From positions 248,001-312,000 of the forward strand of contig JBKDOL010000006.1 of NCBI GenBank assembly GCA_046343015.1: 64,000 nt of DNA, written 5' to 3'. The translations under genes were made by a program, and so were the position numbers. Below are positions 35,868 through 44,547 of the stretch, piece after piece (positions within the stretch are counted from its first letter, which is position 1; each line of letters starts with the position of its first letter). The stretch comes from BJ22 sp021298375. GTDB lineage: Bacteria > Planctomycetota > Planctomycetia > Pirellulales > Pirellulaceae. The notes under the pieces were generated by a model. That model searched no databases, was not told the origin of the DNA, and was given only the letters and a program-made list of their open reading frames with translations.

Positions 35868-37541
35868 CGCGGCGGCCACGCGCCAACGACTGCGGAACAA
35901 CCAGAGCATCGCCACAAACAACCCCGCGTTGAGCAACACCGTGCCCAGCAGATACGCGCCGTAATGAGCGAGGTCGCGCAACGGCCAGCCAAACAACTTC
36001 TGCTCACTCCCCGAGGGCAGCGGCCAAAGCGACAACCGCCCGGTGAAATCCTCGACGTACAGCGGAAACTCGTGTGCCGCCACAAACGGACTGATGGCGG
36101 ACAGCCACCAAGCGATTGGCTGCAGCCGACTGGCAGGGAAAAACTCCTCGGCAAAGTAGCGAAACGCCGGCGGAAGCAAGTACAACCCAACCAGTGAGGC
36201 ATAGGTGACCACCAGGCTGGTCCCCGTTTTTCGAAACAGGCTCGAGTTGAACAGCGCCAGGTTGCTGGTCGTCAAACAGGTCAGGGCAACGATCAGAATC
36301 CATGCGCAAATCGTGAGCCAATTCGACCAATAATCACGAACCATCAGCACGGCCAGGACTAAAGGCCACAGCAAAAAGGCGGTCAGAACGCTGGAGACCC
36401 GCAGCCCCGAGAGCAGCTTGCCCCAGAAAATCTGCATCGGTGTGAGCGTGGTCGTCAACAGCAGGTCGAGCGTCTGGCGCTCCCGTTCACTGGTCACACT
36501 GCCGGCAGAAAAAACGGGTCCCACCAGCAGGTTAAACAGGACGACATAACCGACGTACCAGGGCGCCAGGGGGCGGACCACGTACAGCAATACCGCCATC
36601 AGAAAAATCGCCAGGAGCATGCTGATCTGGATCGCCAGCCGCAGCATCAAGGTTCCTTGCCCGAAAATCTCGCTCCGCATTTCCTTGTCGTAAATCGGGT
36701 TGGTTCCATCCTCCATCAACGTCTCGCGCTTGGGAGGAGCGAACAACCGGTCGGGAAACTGATCGCGACGAATGACCAAACCGACTGCGTTCTCAGCCTC
36801 CTGCTCGAGGTCAACGACTTCCTTGCCACCGCTGCCCAGATCGGCGGGATAGAGCAACCGCGAGGCGGTCCAGTAAAAAAGCGGAATGGAAACGGCCATT
36901 GCCAGCCCGGGGAACAGGGCCAGCGTCAACTGCACCCGCAGCTCTCCGCGCGAACCGAGCGCGACCCAAAAGCTGATCGCTGCCAAGACCAGCGGCAGAA
37001 TCAAAAGATAGGAGACTACCAGCGAAGCAGCCGTGCGGCGAAACACGCCTCCACAGGCCACACTGATCATCCCGAAGGTGAACAGACAGGAAAACAAGCC
37101 AACGTAGGCCGCCAGTACCTCATAAAATGAGACTCCGCCCAAGGGCAAGCAGAGCATCACGACCGGCAGAGAGGAAAAAACCAGAATCGCCAGATGCGTC
37201 ATCGCCGCCACCAGCTTGCCCCACACAATCGACTGCGGATGCAACGGGCTGGCTAACAGCAATTCAAACGTCTTCCGCTCCTTCTCTCCCGTAATCGCGC
37301 CGGCGGCAAAGCTCGGAGTCATCAGCGAAGCGATCACGAAGTTACCGAGAAAAAACAGGTCGACCAGGTTGCGGGTCGAGTCCGGATTTTCGGTCAGGTC
37401 CAGCCACGGCTCCTTGGGCCAGGCAAAGTAAACCACAGCGGACAACGCCAGTTGATACAACGCCAGGAGCATAAACGAGCGGAAGGTTCGCAGGTTGACC
37501 AGCAACTCGCGATGCAGGACCGGGTTGTCAAAGCGTCCCAT
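35859..37541 (-). CDS. ABC-2 type permease with two fused membrane modules
   Basis: A 560-residue polytopic protein with about twelve hydrophobic segments. It consists of two homologous halves: AGAITGEKERKTFELLLASPLHPQSIVWGKL at about 79-110 and AGSVTSERERQTLDLLLTTTLTPMQIFWGKL at about 350-380 align almost residue for residue. This coupling-helix region before a membrane block is characteristic of ABC-2/NatB-type exporter permeases. The halves are joined by a soluble linker rich in Glu and Asp (DLGSGGKEVVDLEQEAENAVG). No ATP-binding subunit is adjacent, so its ATPase must be encoded elsewhere. The start ATG at 37541 is the natural one. Substrate unknown; export of a polymer, lipid or drug is possible for this class. 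Confidence 0.88.
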   Translation of the reverse strand: MGRFDNPVLHRELLVNLRTFRSFMLLALYQLALSAVVYFAWPKEPWLDLTENPDSTRNLVDLFFLGNFVIASLMTPSFAAGAITGEKERKTFELLLASPLHPQSIVWGKLVAAMTHLAILVFSSLPVVMLCLPLGGVSFYEVLAAYVGLFSCLFTFGMISVACGGVFRRTAASLVVSYLLILPLVLAAISFWVALGSRGELRVQLTLALFPGLAMAVSIPLFYWTASRLLYPADLGSGGKEVVDLEQEAENAVGLVIRRDQFPDRLFAPPKRETLMEDGTNPIYDKEMRSEIFGQGTLMLRLAIQISMLLAIFLMAVLLYVVRPLAPWYVGYVVLFNLLVGPVFSAGSVTSERERQTLDLLLTTTLTPMQIFWGKLLSGLRVSSVLTAFLLWPLVLAVLMVRDYWSNWLTICAWILIVALTCLTTSNLALFNSSLFRKTGTSLVVTYASLVGLYLLPPAFRYFAEEFFPASRLQPIAWWLSAISPFVAAHEFPLYVEDFTGRLSLWPLPSGSEQKLFGWPLRDLAHYGAYLLGTVLLNAGLFVAMLWLFRSRWRVAAARE

Positions 37542-37733
37542 CAGCTGACTCCACCACCCGCCTCACCAGCCTAAACTCCAAACCAGCCGCTCAACTCCAG
37601 TTTCGCTCAATCGTTCCCGGGCTCGGCGGAGGTTCGGTTGCCGTCGCAGGCCCAGCCGTCAGCTTCGGTCAGGCAACTCCGCTCGCCGAACACAGAAGGT
37701 ATCCCTCGCATTCCTGGTCCTTCATCCAGCCAA

Positions 37734-38951
37734 TCAATAAGCACGCGGCGTAATCCGGGCCTGGACCCGCGCCGGCAGACCTTGAATCCGCAGGAAGCCC
37801 TCGGCATCGGTCTGGTTATATGAGCCGCCACCTTCCATCGTGGCAATCGCCTCGTCGTAGAGATTGTTGGGGCTGGAACGCGCGGCCACATTCAAATTCC
37901 CCTTGTACATTTCCAAGGTCACCGAGCCGGTGACGGTCCGCTGGGCGTCGCGGATGAACGCCAGCAAGGCATCAAATTTGGGGCAGTACCAGAATCCGTA
38001 GTAGACCATTTCCGCCACTTCCGGCGCGAGCCGGTCGCGGAGGTGCATCAAGTCGCGATCCATCGTCAATTGCTCGACGTAGCGATGAGCGGCGTAGAGG
38101 ATCGTCATCCCGGGAGCCTCATACACTCCTCGACTCTTCATCCCCACAAATCGGTTCTCAACGACGTCGATTCGCCCAATTCCATGGCGACCGCCGATCC
38201 GATTCAACTCAGTGACAATCTCAAGCGCGGACAGTCGCTTGCCATTCACAGCCACCGGAACTCCCCGCTCGAAGTCCACGGTCACCAATTCGGACTTGTC
38301 CGGAGCTGCCTCCGGCGAAACGGTCATGCCGAACTCGACAATCTTCACGCCGTTGACGTTCAGGTCTTCGAGCTTGCCAGCCTCGTAGCTGATATGCAGC
38401 ACATTTTCGTCGCTGCTGTAGGGCTTGGAGACCGTTGCCTTGACCGGAATCTGATTTCGTTCACAGTAGGCAATCATTTCGCTTCGACCGGGGAAGGCGC
38501 TGCGAAACCGCTCGATCCGCCACGGGGCAATCACCTGAATGTTGGCGTCCAAGGCCTCGGCAGCCAACTGGAAACGGCACTGATCATTTCCCTTTCCAGT
38601 GGCACCGTGAGCATAGGCTCTCGCCCCCACCTCGCGGGCTACCTGCAGGCAAGCCTTGGCAATCAACGGGCGTGCAATCGAGGTGCCGAGCAGGTACAAC
38701 CCCTCGTACTTGGCTTGCCACTGCAGCACGGGAAAGGCAAAGTCGCGGCAGAGTTCCTCGCGCGTGTCGACAATCCTCGACGAGGCGGCGCCGCAATTCC
38801 GGGCCTTGTCCAAAATGGCCTGGCGGTCCTCGCAAGGCTGACCCAAGTCCACGTAGACCGCATGAACTTCATATCCCTCGTCCTGCAGCCAGCCGAGAAT
38901 CACCGACGTATCCAAACCACCCGAATATGCCAAAACGCACTTCTTGCTCAT
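37734..38951 (-). CDS. argG: Argininosuccinate synthase
   Basis: A 405-residue enzyme joining citrulline and aspartate with ATP, the penultimate step of arginine synthesis in the cytosol. Seen: the PP-loop ATP motif KKCVLAYSGGLDTSVIL at the N-terminus, HGATGKGNDQCRFQL, IAPWR, VSKPYSSDENVLHISYEAG, and RHGIGRIDVVENRFVGMKSRGVYE, all family signatures. The frame is open to 39053, but the ATG at 38951 (MSKKCVLAYSGG) puts the PP-loop in its usual place and has AGG four nt upstream. It is separate from the argC-argJ pair. An unexceptional gene of normal length. Confidence 0.95.
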   Translation of the reverse strand: MSKKCVLAYSGGLDTSVILGWLQDEGYEVHAVYVDLGQPCEDRQAILDKARNCGAASSRIVDTREELCRDFAFPVLQWQAKYEGLYLLGTSIARPLIAKACLQVAREVGARAYAHGATGKGNDQCRFQLAAEALDANIQVIAPWRIERFRSAFPGRSEMIAYCERNQIPVKATVSKPYSSDENVLHISYEAGKLEDLNVNGVKIVEFGMTVSPEAAPDKSELVTVDFERGVPVAVNGKRLSALEIVTELNRIGGRHGIGRIDVVENRFVGMKSRGVYEAPGMTILYAAHRYVEQLTMDRDLMHLRDRLAPEVAEMVYYGFWYCPKFDALLAFIRDAQRTVTGSVTLEMYKGNLNVAARSSPNNLYDEAIATMEGGGSYNQTDAEGFLRIQGLPARVQARITPRAY

Positions 38952-39146
38952 CGACCTGCTGCCACTCCCGGGGCTGTGAAAAAGAACCAAATCAATTCGG
39001 ACAATCTTTGCCAGCGAGGCATTGTAGTCAAGCCAAACAGGAGTGACGAGCACGGCAACTCATCCAGGATTGCCGAAAGCTTCCCACGATCCGCTAGAAT
39101 TGGCTGCCGTTCCCAACGGTTCCTTTCCCGAGTTTGAGCCCGCGAC

Positions 39147-40106
39147 ATGCAGCCTCTCCTCCCTTACCGTCCGCCGCATGGTCACAAGGGCACCTTCGGT
39201 CATGTTCTGATTCTCGGTGGAAGCGAGTCGATGCCCGGCGCCCCGGCGCTATCCGGATTGGCTGCCCTCCGCTCCGGAGCCGGCTTGGTAACCGTGGCTA
39301 CCAGCCGTCCAGCACATCCGATTACCGCCAGTTTCTCCGCGGCGCTGATGACCACTCCGCTACCGAGCGAACACGGCCTGGTGGCAACCACGTTTGAGCA
39401 ACTGGAACCTCTGCTGCAGCGCGCTGATTGCGTTGCAGTTGGTCCGGGGCTGGGACAAAGCCTGCCGCTACAGACACTCTTGTTCCGACTCTACCGGGAG
39501 TTTGCCGGCGCCTTGGTGGTGGACGCGGATGGACTGAACAATCTTGCGGCCGCCCAAATCGATTGGTCGCTGCATGCCGGGCCGCGCATCCTGACGCCTC
39601 ATCCGGGTGAATTTCGCCGTCTCTGCCCGGCTCTGCCTGATGTCTCCGAGGCAGCATCCCACAACTCGCCCGAGCTCCTCGAGTTCGCCTGCCACTTTGC
39701 CCGGGACAATCGGCTCGTGCTGCTCCTGAAAGGCCCTCGAACCTTGGTAACCGACGGCCGCCAGCAGCACTTGAATCAAACTGGCAACTCGGGTTTGGCA
39801 ACGGCCGGCAGCGGGGATGTCTTGACCGGAATCATTGCCGCGCTCTGGGCGGGCTGGGTCGGCGGCCCGGGCAGGACGGCCCAAACGGTCGCCACTTCCA
39901 AGGAACCGGGAACAACTGCCTCGGCGGTTTCCGAGCCCCACAATCACCCTCCCGGCGAATCAGCCCTCACCGCGGCGGTGACCGGAGCCCACCTGCATGG
40001 CCTCGCGGCTGAATTGGCAACCCGGGAGCTGAGCGAAACGTCCCTGATCTCAACCGACCTGCTGGCTTATCTGGGACCAGCGATCAGGCAGTTGGGTGGC
40101 CGTTAG
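39147..40106 (+). CDS. nnrD: ADP-dependent NAD(P)H-hydrate dehydratase
   Basis: A 319-residue ribokinase-like enzyme that repairs hydrated NADH and NADPH using ADP. Family features: HKGTFGHVLILGGSESMPGAPALSG near residue 12, the GPGLGQ turn at about 99, LTPHPGEFRRL, LLLKGPRTLVTDG, and the catalytic NSGLATAGSGDVLTGIIAAL with the general-base Asp. Between this motif and AVTGAHLHGLAA there is an unusual insertion (about 236-275) rich in Thr, Pro and Ser, absent from typical members. There is no N-terminal epimerase (NnrE) domain, which is often fused, so epimerase activity must come from elsewhere. It is the first of three co-directional genes but is 218 bp from mnmG. Confidence 0.92.
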   Translation: MQPLLPYRPPHGHKGTFGHVLILGGSESMPGAPALSGLAALRSGAGLVTVATSRPAHPITASFSAALMTTPLPSEHGLVATTFEQLEPLLQRADCVAVGPGLGQSLPLQTLLFRLYREFAGALVVDADGLNNLAAAQIDWSLHAGPRILTPHPGEFRRLCPALPDVSEAASHNSPELLEFACHFARDNRLVLLLKGPRTLVTDGRQQHLNQTGNSGLATAGSGDVLTGIIAALWAGWVGGPGRTAQTVATSKEPGTTASAVSEPHNHPPGESALTAAVTGAHLHGLAAELATRELSETSLISTDLLAYLGPAIRQLGGR

Positions 40107-40324
40107 AGGAGCGGGTGCGGTTGTCGTCCTCCGGCTTCCACAAATCGAGGCGGCTCGAGCCGTCATCTGGAGGCCGATTTTGGACATCCTTTCGTGAAAA
40201 GGGAATTCGCCGCGGGCCGAACTGGGCTTTTCCCGTTGTCGACCTCGGCAAGCAGACGGTTGTGGTTAAAATTGCGTCCAACGCAGGCGACCCTTTCAAC
40301 TTACCCACAGGCTAATTTCCTTCC

Positions 40325-42142
40325 GTGAGCCAGGTTTATCAATACGATTGCATTGTCGTTGGAGCCGGCCACGCTGGCACGGAAGCAGCGCTCGCGGCGG
40401 CGCGGTTAGGCGCCCGGACCGTGTTGCTGACCACCAATCTCGACACGGTGGGGCAAATGAGTTGCAATCCGGCGATCGGCGGAGTCGCCAAAGGGCATCT
40501 CGTCCGCGAGATCGATGCACTCGGCGGCTTGATGGGCCGAGCAATCGATGCCACCGGAATTCAATTCCGGATGCTCAACCTGAGAAAGGGCCCGGCGATG
40601 CACAGCCCGCGGGCTCAAGCCGACAAGAAAGCCTATCAGTTCTGGGTCAAGCAGTTCGTCGAGTCCCACCCGAATGTGGATCTCCGCCAGGAAATTGTCG
40701 AAGACCTGCTGGTTGAGCCGACGGCGTCCGGCCAGCGAATTCGCGGCGTACGAGTTCGGGGTGGCGCTGATTACCTGGCACCGACTGTGGTCTTGACGAC
40801 CGGTACCTTCCTCCAGGCAATCATGCACACGGGCGAGGCCCAAACCCCCGGTGGTCGGGCAGGGGAGGGGACGACCGCTGGAATCAGCGGCGCCTTGCAA
40901 AGGCTGGGGTTTCGCCTCGACCGATTCAAAACGGGTACGCCGCCCCGACTCAACGGCCGCACGATCGATTGGTCCCAAACCGAACTCCAGCCCGGTGACG
41001 AGAGCCCTCAGCCCTTTTCCTTTTTGACTGACCGGCTGGAGTGCGAGCAACTTCCCTGCTGGATCACCTATACCAATGAACACGTCCACGAATTGATCCG
41101 GGCAAACCTCCATCGCGCGCCGATGTACAGCGGGCAGATCAATTCCCGCGGGCCCCGTTATTGCCCGTCGATCGAAGACAAGATTGTCCGCTTTGCCGAT
41201 AAGGATCGCCATCAACTGTTTCTCGAACCGGAAGGAAGGAACACCCACGAGATTTACGTCAACGGTATCTCGACCAGCCTGCCGCGAGACGTTCAGGACG
41301 CCATCATGCGGATGATCCCCGGTTTGGAACGGGCCCAGATCATGCGCTACGGGTACGCTGTCGAGTACGATTTCTGCCCACCCGATCAATTGCGGCCGAC
41401 CCTCGAGACCAAGCAAGTCTCCGGACTATTCTTTGCCGGCCAGATTAACGGCACCACCGGTTATGAAGAGGCCGCTGGTCAAGGCCTGATCGCCGGCGCT
41501 AATGCTGCCCTGGCCCAGCAAGGCCGGGAACTGGTGATCGACCGCGACCAAGCCTACCTCGGCGTGCTGATTGACGACCTCACGACCACCAGCGTCGACG
41601 AGCCCTATCGGCTGTTCACCAGTCGCGCCGAGTACCGACTGCTCCTGCGACAGGACAACGCCGATCGGCGACTGACCCGGTTGGGCCAAGCGTATGGCTT
41701 GGTCGAGCCGGAACGATACTCGCGGCTGGTTCTCAAGGAAGAACAGATTGCGGCCGTGGAACAGGTGCTGCTGACGCGGCGACTGGAAGGCGGAACAACT
41801 TTGGAAAAGCACCTGCGCCGGCCCGAGGTGGAATGGCCCGAGTTGGTCGCTTTGGCTCCCGAACTCGGCTCGGTTTCCCCGGAGGTCGCGACTCAAGTGA
41901 CATTTGATGTGAAGTACTCGGGCTATGTCGCCCGGCAGCAAGTGCAAATTGACCGCCAGCGTCGTTTGGCACAGAAACGGATTCCCGACAACTTTGACTT
42001 TTCCGGTCTGCAGCAACTCCGGATCGAGGCTCGGGAAAAACTTTCCCGATTCCGCCCGGCGACACTCGACCAAGCCCAGCGAATCAGCGGTATCACACCT
42101 GCCGATATCGCAGTGGTCATGCTGTACCTCGATCGCCATTGA
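40325..42142 (+). CDS. mnmG: tRNA uridine-5-carboxymethylaminomethyl modification enzyme
   Basis: MnmG (GidA), 605 residues, is an FAD protein that with MnmE makes cmnm5U34 in tRNA. It has the FAD motif CIVVGAGHAGTEAALAAARLG at 9-29, NPAIGGVAKGHLVREIDALGG, the GTFLQ motif with LNGRTIDWS, the QVSGLFFAGQINGTTGYEEAAGQGL block, and the Cys of YCPSIEDKIVRF. The C-terminal tRNA-binding region is complete. The start is GTG at 40325. Length matches bacterial MnmG. No mnmE or rsmG neighbours are present, unlike the common arrangement. Confidence 0.95.
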   Translation: MSQVYQYDCIVVGAGHAGTEAALAAARLGARTVLLTTNLDTVGQMSCNPAIGGVAKGHLVREIDALGGLMGRAIDATGIQFRMLNLRKGPAMHSPRAQADKKAYQFWVKQFVESHPNVDLRQEIVEDLLVEPTASGQRIRGVRVRGGADYLAPTVVLTTGTFLQAIMHTGEAQTPGGRAGEGTTAGISGALQRLGFRLDRFKTGTPPRLNGRTIDWSQTELQPGDESPQPFSFLTDRLECEQLPCWITYTNEHVHELIRANLHRAPMYSGQINSRGPRYCPSIEDKIVRFADKDRHQLFLEPEGRNTHEIYVNGISTSLPRDVQDAIMRMIPGLERAQIMRYGYAVEYDFCPPDQLRPTLETKQVSGLFFAGQINGTTGYEEAAGQGLIAGANAALAQQGRELVIDRDQAYLGVLIDDLTTTSVDEPYRLFTSRAEYRLLLRQDNADRRLTRLGQAYGLVEPERYSRLVLKEEQIAAVEQVLLTRRLEGGTTLEKHLRRPEVEWPELVALAPELGSVSPEVATQVTFDVKYSGYVARQQVQIDRQRRLAQKRIPDNFDFSGLQQLRIEAREKLSRFRPATLDQAQRISGITPADIAVVMLYLDRH

Positions 42143-42271
42143 GATTTGACAACTGGACCCGATGACAACTGGCCCCCACGCCTGCGGAAGCCGTGGAGAA
42201 CCTGATAGAATTTGAGTCCAGCTACGATTCCGCCAACCCTTTCAGTCCCCCATTCAGCCCCTTGGGTTTTC

Positions 42272-43015
42272 ATGCGCGCTCAACCGTTTGCGAATTGCCT
42301 GCTCCTTGGTTTAGTGCTCTTCGTTTTGGCGACACCGGGATTTGCCCAGGACGATGCCCGTCCGCGGAAAGCGAAGAAGTCGCGACCGCTGACGGAATAT
42401 ATGGGGCGCGAAATCGCGATGACCATGCATTATGCGGGCGCCGAATGGCTGATTCGCAACGAGCGGGAACGGGAGGAGCGTTGCTCGTTGCTGCTGGATA
42501 ACCTCGGGCTCAAAACGGGAATGACCGTCTGCGATATGGGTTGTGGGAATGGCTTTTATGCACTGCCAATCGCCAAACTGCTCGGCCCTCGGGGTCGGGT
42601 TCTGGCAGTCGACATCCAGCCCGAGATGCTGTTTTTGCTGCGCGAACGCATGGAGCTGGAAGGGATTCGCAACATCACACCCATCCTCGGTTCCGTGGAT
42701 GACCCCTATTTACCGGAGCAAACCGTCGACCTCGCGATTCTCGTCGATGTTTATCACGAGTTCGGATTTCCAGAGCAAATGCTTGCCGCGCTGCGAAAAA
42801 GCCTCAAGCCCAACGGGCGAATCGTCCTGGTCGAATTTCGAGCGGAAGACGATGACGTTCCGATCAAACCGGAGCACAAAATGACCAAGCGACAAGTCAA
42901 CCGCGAGTTGGCCGCCAACGGATTCAAACTCGCAGCGGAGTTCGAGGAGCTCCCCTGGCAGCACGTGATGTTCTATGAGGCGGATCCTGACTGGCAGCCT
43001 AAAGAGGATCGCTAA
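42272..43015 (+). CDS. SAM methyltransferase-fold protein with a signal peptide
   Basis: About 247 residues. The N-terminus (MRAQPFANCLLLGLVLFVLATPGFAQDD) is a standard signal peptide with cleavage after FAQ. The mature part is a class I Rossmann methyltransferase: TVCDMGCGNGFYALPIAKL (motif I), VLAVDIQPEML (acidic end of strand 2), VDLAILVDVYHEF (motif IV) and KSLKPNGRIVLVEFR. A leading helix (TMHYAGAEWLIRNERERE) and a C-terminal LPWQHVMFYEADPDW tail suggest a complete enzyme. Export of a SAM-dependent enzyme is unexpected, since SAM is cytosolic. It may be lipid-anchored inside if the signal is uncleaved, or may bind another ligand. It follows mnmG by 129 bp; no strong Shine-Dalgarno is seen. 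Confidence 0.85.
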   Translation: MRAQPFANCLLLGLVLFVLATPGFAQDDARPRKAKKSRPLTEYMGREIAMTMHYAGAEWLIRNEREREERCSLLLDNLGLKTGMTVCDMGCGNGFYALPIAKLLGPRGRVLAVDIQPEMLFLLRERMELEGIRNITPILGSVDDPYLPEQTVDLAILVDVYHEFGFPEQMLAALRKSLKPNGRIVLVEFRAEDDDVPIKPEHKMTKRQVNRELAANGFKLAAEFEELPWQHVMFYEADPDWQPKEDR

Positions 43016-43028
43016 AGCGACGAGAGGC

Positions 43029-43108
43029 CGCTCGAAAAGGGGCCCTCGAGAAAAGGGGCCCTCGAGAAAAGGGACGCTCGAGAAAAGGGACCCTCGAGAA
43101 AAGGGACG
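43029..43108. repeat. 16-bp tandem repeat, about five copies
   Basis: ctcgagaaaaggggcc and close variants start at 43045, 43061, 43077 and 43093, with a diverged copy at 43031. The array begins about 14 bp after the stop of the methyltransferase gene. Confidence 0.92.
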
Positions 43109-43165
43109 CTGTGCAAAGTCCCACGGTTGGGGAACTGCGGTAGGTAAAGAAACCAGCTGTCGTCG

Positions 43166-43225
43166 CTGCGTCCAATCCAGCTGCGTCCAATCCAGCTGCG
43201 TCCAAACCAGCTGCGTCCAAACCAG
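43166..43225. repeat. 15-bp tandem repeat, four copies
   Basis: ctgcgtccaatccag repeats at 43166, 43181, 43196 and 43211, the last two with one T-to-A change. A degenerate copy precedes it. The array lies between the methyltransferase gene and tRNA-Leu. Confidence 0.94.
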
Positions 43226-43309
43226 GCGCCTTCGCCTGACAGCGTTCTGGTGCTGAGGGCTCCCTCTAGACCTGCGGGCCCTTCAATCGGTTCGCTCCGT
43301 TTGATTTGA

Positions 43310-43393
43310 TAGCCGAGGCGGGACTCGAACCCGCACGGGATTAACTCCCACAGGATTTTAAGTCCTGAGCGTCTGCCATTCCGCCACTCGGCC
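43310..43393 (-). tRNA. tRNA-Leu (anticodon UAA)
   Basis: Read on the minus strand: acceptor GGCCGAG (43393-43387) pairs with CTCGGCT, discriminator A at 43310. The D-arm is GGCGGAATGGCAGACGC. The anticodon stem CAGGA/TCCTG holds loop CTTAAAA with TAA. A long variable arm and the T-arm GCGGGTTCGAGTCCCGC complete an 84-nt class II tRNA for Leu UUA codons. The terminal pair may be a G-U wobble. CCA is not encoded. Confidence 0.95.
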
Positions 43394-43712
43394 GGATCGG
43401 CGGGGAATCGATTGAGCCCCCGCGCTGTCGCGGCTTCGATTCTACTCGGAATTCAGTTTCGGGGGAGCGCCGTTCGGAGCAACGGCCCGAGCAGAAACCG
43501 CCGAAATGATCCCGCTCCCACCGCTCCCACTTCGCATGTTCGACGGTGCGTTTAAAACCCGGTGCGTTTCAAATCCGGTGAGCAGCGAGCCATCGGCCCA
43601 GCCTGGCTTTCGTGGTTTGAAAATGGACCCTGGCCTGTTTGAAGTTGTTTGGCAGGCGTTAGACTAAGTCGGGTCCGTTTCTCTCGAGCTCACATCCCCG
43701 GACTGAAGCCCA
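43394..43712. other. Spacer between tRNA-Leu and the DUF420 gene
   Basis: About 320 bp. A cgctcccaccgctccca direct repeat lies near 43511-43530, and a ggtgcgtttaaaacccggtgcgttt duplication near 43543-43570. No gene or RNA is supported. Confidence 0.45.
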
Positions 43713-44186
43713 ATGCTCCCAGGTTTTCTACCAGCGCGCGGTTCGTTCATGCTCGACTTGGTCTGCGTAGCCATGGTCGCCGTCACCGTCCTGATGCTGC
43801 TCAGTATCGCCCTGGCACGGTTCGGCAGGCAGTATCGCTGGCACCGCCTTCTCCAACTGAGCCTGGCGATCGTCTTGCTCTTGGCTGTCCTGGCTTTTGA
43901 GATTGATGTCCGGTTTTTCACTGACTGGAGAAAACTGGCCGAGCCTTCGCCCTATTACGCCAGCAGTTGGGTCGACCGCCTCCTGCTGGTCCATCTCTGT
44001 TTCGCCATCCCGACCCCCTTTATTTGGGGCTACGTCGTGTACGCGGCCGTTAAAAATTTCCGCGAGGTTCGTCCGACCGCGGAATATTCCCAGCAACACC
44101 GCTGGTGGGGCCGGTTTGCCACCGTGGCGATGCTGATGACAGCGATCACTGGCTGGATTTTCTACTGGACCGCGTTCGTTGCCTAA
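43713..44186 (+). CDS. DUF420 family membrane protein
   Basis: The 157-residue protein has four predicted membrane helices (about 13-33, 43-62, 88-110 and 135-154) and the family pattern LVHLCFAIPTPFIWGYVVYAAVKNF with a conserved His between helices, then YSQQHRWWGRFATVAMLMTAITGWIFYW. DUF420 proteins have been linked to maturation of haem-copper terminal oxidases in Gram-positive bacteria, so a role in respiratory chain assembly is possible but not shown by context: no cytochrome oxidase genes are here. In-frame ATGs at 43713 and 43749 are both possible. It is monocistronic. Confidence 0.85.
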   Translation: MLPGFLPARGSFMLDLVCVAMVAVTVLMLLSIALARFGRQYRWHRLLQLSLAIVLLLAVLAFEIDVRFFTDWRKLAEPSPYYASSWVDRLLLVHLCFAIPTPFIWGYVVYAAVKNFREVRPTAEYSQQHRWWGRFATVAMLMTAITGWIFYWTAFVA

Positions 44187-44210
44187 AACTCGGTCGCCGA
44201 CCGAACGACC

Positions 44211-44255
44211 TCCCGAGTTGAGTCGTCCCGAGTTGAGTCGTCCCGAGTTGCGAGG
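44211..44255. repeat. 15-bp tandem repeat, three copies
   Basis: tcccgagttgagtcg starts at 44211, 44226 and 44241. The third copy has diverged in its last five bases. Confidence 0.92.
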
Positions 44256-44320
44256 CCCCGCGTTGTGAAGGGCGTTTAGTCAGAAACCAACCGCTTTAGC
44301 CGGGCCTGCAAACGCCATCG

Positions 44321-44395
44321 TAGACCGCAGAGGCGCAGACCGCCGAGGCGCAGACCGCCGAGGCGTAGACTGCCGAGGCGCAGACTGCCTCACGC
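44321..44395. repeat. 15-bp tandem repeat, five copies
   Basis: cagaccgccgaggcg and variants start at 44321, 44336, 44351, 44366 and 44381. The two central copies are identical. Confidence 0.93.
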
Positions 44396-44510
44396 TCCGC
44401 CTGCCAACGAGGACAGGGCCCTGCCCATGGGGACACGGCCCGGGAGGCTGAAAAACTGGTTAATCGATTCCGGGCCGCAGGCTGCGCTGAAGCGGGCCGC
44501 TGAAGGCTCG

Positions 44511-44540
44511 GCCGCGGGGGATACTGCCGCGGGGGATACT
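44511..44540. repeat. 15-bp tandem duplication next to the LRR/PDZ gene stop
   Basis: gccgcgggggatact occurs at 44511-44525 and 44526-44540, ending seven bp before the stop codon of the minus-strand LRR/PDZ gene. A partial third copy (gccgctact) overlaps the stop region. Confidence 0.92.
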
Positions 44541-44547
44541 GCCGCTA

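Larger units (their letters stand above)
44187..44547. other. Repeat-rich spacer between DUF420 and LRR/PDZ genes
   Basis: About 360 bp of convergent spacer, largely made of three different 15-bp tandem arrays listed separately. Apart from these no gene, terminator or RNA is evident. Confidence 0.6.
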
